NCBI RefSeq assembly: GCF_041537925.1
Contig: NZ_JBGOSH010000013.1
Location: 62,001-126,000 of the forward strand
Direction of reading: 5' to 3'
Length of the DNA: 64,000 nt
Source of the DNA: Ruegeria_C sp041537925
GTDB taxonomy: Bacteria > Pseudomonadota > Alphaproteobacteria > Rhodobacterales > Rhodobacteraceae
The stretch's first letter is position 1; each line of letters opens with the position of its first letter. A program made the position numbers and the translations under genes. Under the pieces are notes generated by a model. It worked only from the letters and a program-made list of their open reading frames with translations, searched no databases and was not told the origin of the DNA. Positions 62,819-64,000 of the stretch are shown here, piece by piece.

Positions 62819-63691
62819 ATGAAGCCGATTGAAACTGTCCCCAAACCGCAATCCCCGCTTCGTGAAGCCCTGGCTGTGTTTTTTGGCAACTGGGCAGCGA
62901 CCATCGGGTTGATCATTCTGCTTGTTGTCTTTCTCGGCAGTATTTTGGGCCCGTACCTCTACGGTGTGAGTCCCAAAGAGACGGTTAATGCACCTTTCTT
63001 GCCACCAATGGCGGACCCTTCGAGCCCATTAGGCACCGACTATATCGGGCGCGACGTGCTGGCCGGTATTCTGAACGGTGGATCGGCAACGATCATGATT
63101 GGCGCTACTGCGGCGCTTGTGGCCGTTGTCATAGGGATCACCATAGGCTCGATTTCCGGCTATTATGGCGGGCTGACTGACACGCTTTTAATGCGGTTCA
63201 CTGAGTTCTTTCAGGTGTTGCCTGCGCTGTTGTTTGTGATGGTACTGATGACCCTATTTGCCCCTTCGATACATACTACCATCATCGGCATCGGCCTGGT
63301 GATGTGGCCTCCGACGGCGCGTCTGGCCCGGGCTGAATTCATGAAACTAAAAACCATGGATTACGTGCGAGCGGAAAAGGCAATGGGAGCGCGTGATCGC
63401 CGGATCATTTGGCAGGTGATCTTACCCAATGCGCTGCCGCCGCTGATCGCTGCCGCCGCGCTGGTCATTGGGGTTTCTATTCTGTTTGAGGCGGGGCTTA
63501 GCTTTCTTGGGTTGGGCGATCCCAATATCCGCAGTTGGGGAGAAATGATCGGCGCCAATCGGGATTACATCTTCGACTGTCCTTGGGCGGTCTTCTTCCC
63601 CGGTATCGCCATTTTCCTGACCGTGCTGGGTGTGAGCCTGGTGGGGGATGGGTTGAATGACGCCATGAACCCTCGTTTCCGGGAAAGGTAA
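62819..63691 (+). CDS. ABC transporter permease (DppC type)
   Basis: This 290-residue permease has the N-terminal cytosolic segment and first helix typical of DppC/OppC. PLGTDYIGRDVLAGILNG, the coupling loop MDYVRAEKAMGARDRRI, and the closing FLGLGDPNIRSWGEM follow. The ATG at 62819 is one base after the DppB stop. It pairs with the DppB-type protein to form the membrane channel. Confidence 0.94.
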   Translation: MKPIETVPKPQSPLREALAVFFGNWAATIGLIILLVVFLGSILGPYLYGVSPKETVNAPFLPPMADPSSPLGTDYIGRDVLAGILNGGSATIMIGATAALVAVVIGITIGSISGYYGGLTDTLLMRFTEFFQVLPALLFVMVLMTLFAPSIHTTIIGIGLVMWPPTARLARAEFMKLKTMDYVRAEKAMGARDRRIIWQVILPNALPPLIAAAALVIGVSILFEAGLSFLGLGDPNIRSWGEMIGANRDYIFDCPWAVFFPGIAIFLTVLGVSLVGDGLNDAMNPRFRER

Positions 63692-63695
63692 TTCG

Positions 63696-64000
63696 ATGAA
63701 TGATCCAATCCTTCAAGTCGACCATCTGTGCATCGATTTCAAAACGAAATCCGGCCCGGTGCGGGTTCTCAACGATGTTTCCTTCAACCTGTCTGCCGGG
63801 GAAACTCTCGGCATTGTTGGAGAATCCGGTTGCGGCAAAAGCATGACTTCGCTGGCGGTTATGGGTCTTGTTCCCAAACCAAATGGCAAGATCGTATCCG
63901 GAAGTATTCTCTACCAGGGGGAAGATCTTGTTCAGGTGCCGGAAAAGCGCTTACGCCAGATCCGTGGTGGCGACATTTCCATGATATTCCAGGAGCCGAT
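63696..64000 (+). CDS. ABC transporter ATPase (DppD type), truncated by window end
   Basis: The first ~101 residues are visible: ILQVDHLCIDFKTKSGPVRV, Walker A GESGCGKSM and the Q-loop ISMIFQEP. It starts 4 bp after the DppC stop. The gene continues past 64000, and a DppF-type partner would be expected downstream. Confidence 0.93.
   Translation, partial: MNDPILQVDHLCIDFKTKSGPVRVLNDVSFNLSAGETLGIVGESGCGKSMTSLAVMGLVPKPNGKIVSGSILYQGEDLVQVPEKRLRQIRGGDISMIFQEP

Overview
The window looks like a chromosome or large plasmid segment of an alphaproteobacterium, most likely a marine Rhodobacterales (Roseobacter-type) organism. This is inferred from protein style, moderately high GC and the mix of IS5-, IS6- and IS481-type debris; no rRNA or tRNA is present to prove it. 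I see no CRISPR array, no tRNA and no replication origin.

Layout. (1) 0.5-5.9 kb: an OsmC-like protein, a flavin monooxygenase and a nitronate-monooxygenase-like enzyme form a forward operon. It converges on an HxlR regulator, which diverges from an AhpD-like protein, a DUF6632 membrane protein and a GNAT acetyltransferase; the last two frames each carry one in-frame TAG. (2) 6.2-15.7 kb: two same-orientation, near-identical IS5-family (IS903-like) copies bracket a second cluster. It holds a winged-helix/hydrolase fusion, a MaoC protein, an FAD monooxygenase, paralogues of the flavin monooxygenase and OsmC protein of region 1, and a winged-helix/TPR regulator. (3) 15.8-18.4 kb: a tightly overlapping phospholipid quartet (plsC, cdsA, membrane protein, CDP-alcohol phosphotransferase). 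(4) 18.9-26.9 kb: an alpha-2-macroglobulin, a glycolipid-binding-fold protein and penicillin-binding protein PbpC, all overlapping or touching. (5) 27.4-30.2 kb: htpG and htpX. (6) 30.5-40.5 kb: IS debris around a DUF3300/DUF2950 pair, a metzincin-like peptidase with a lipoprotein partner, a LuxR-type regulator broken by an 8-bp tandem duplication, two small acidic paralogues and a sulfotransferase-like protein.

(7) 41.0-46.5 kb: a class III nucleotide cyclase fused to an AAA ATPase and TPRs, co-transcribed with a nucleoside deoxyribosyltransferase-like protein and divergent from a calcineurin-type phosphoesterase. (8) 47.9-51.4 kb: a LysR regulator divergent from a glutathione transferase, a CmcJ/AsaB-like oxidoreductase and an SDR dehydrogenase. 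(9) 51.6-58.0 kb: more IS remnants around a glyoxalase-fold protein, a Tat-exported small subunit with a GMC oxidoreductase, and a ribbon-helix-helix protein. (10) 58.1-64.0 kb: a RutR-like TetR regulator divergent from an atypical adenosine-deaminase-family protein and a dipeptide-type ABC importer that runs off the window.

Four local regulatory circuits can be proposed from sequence: three 22-bp-phased repeats between the HxlR and AhpD-like genes; three phased GTCACA repeats upstream of the winged-helix/TPR regulator; two ACCA-NN-TGGT palindromes in the deaminase leader next to the RutR-like gene; and a stem-loop between the ABC binding-protein and permease genes. The strongest candidates for undescribed biology are the duplicated OsmC/flavin-monooxygenase clusters, the cyclase/deoxyribosyltransferase/phosphoesterase module, the peptidase/lipoprotein pair and the RutR-like/deaminase/ABC regulon.
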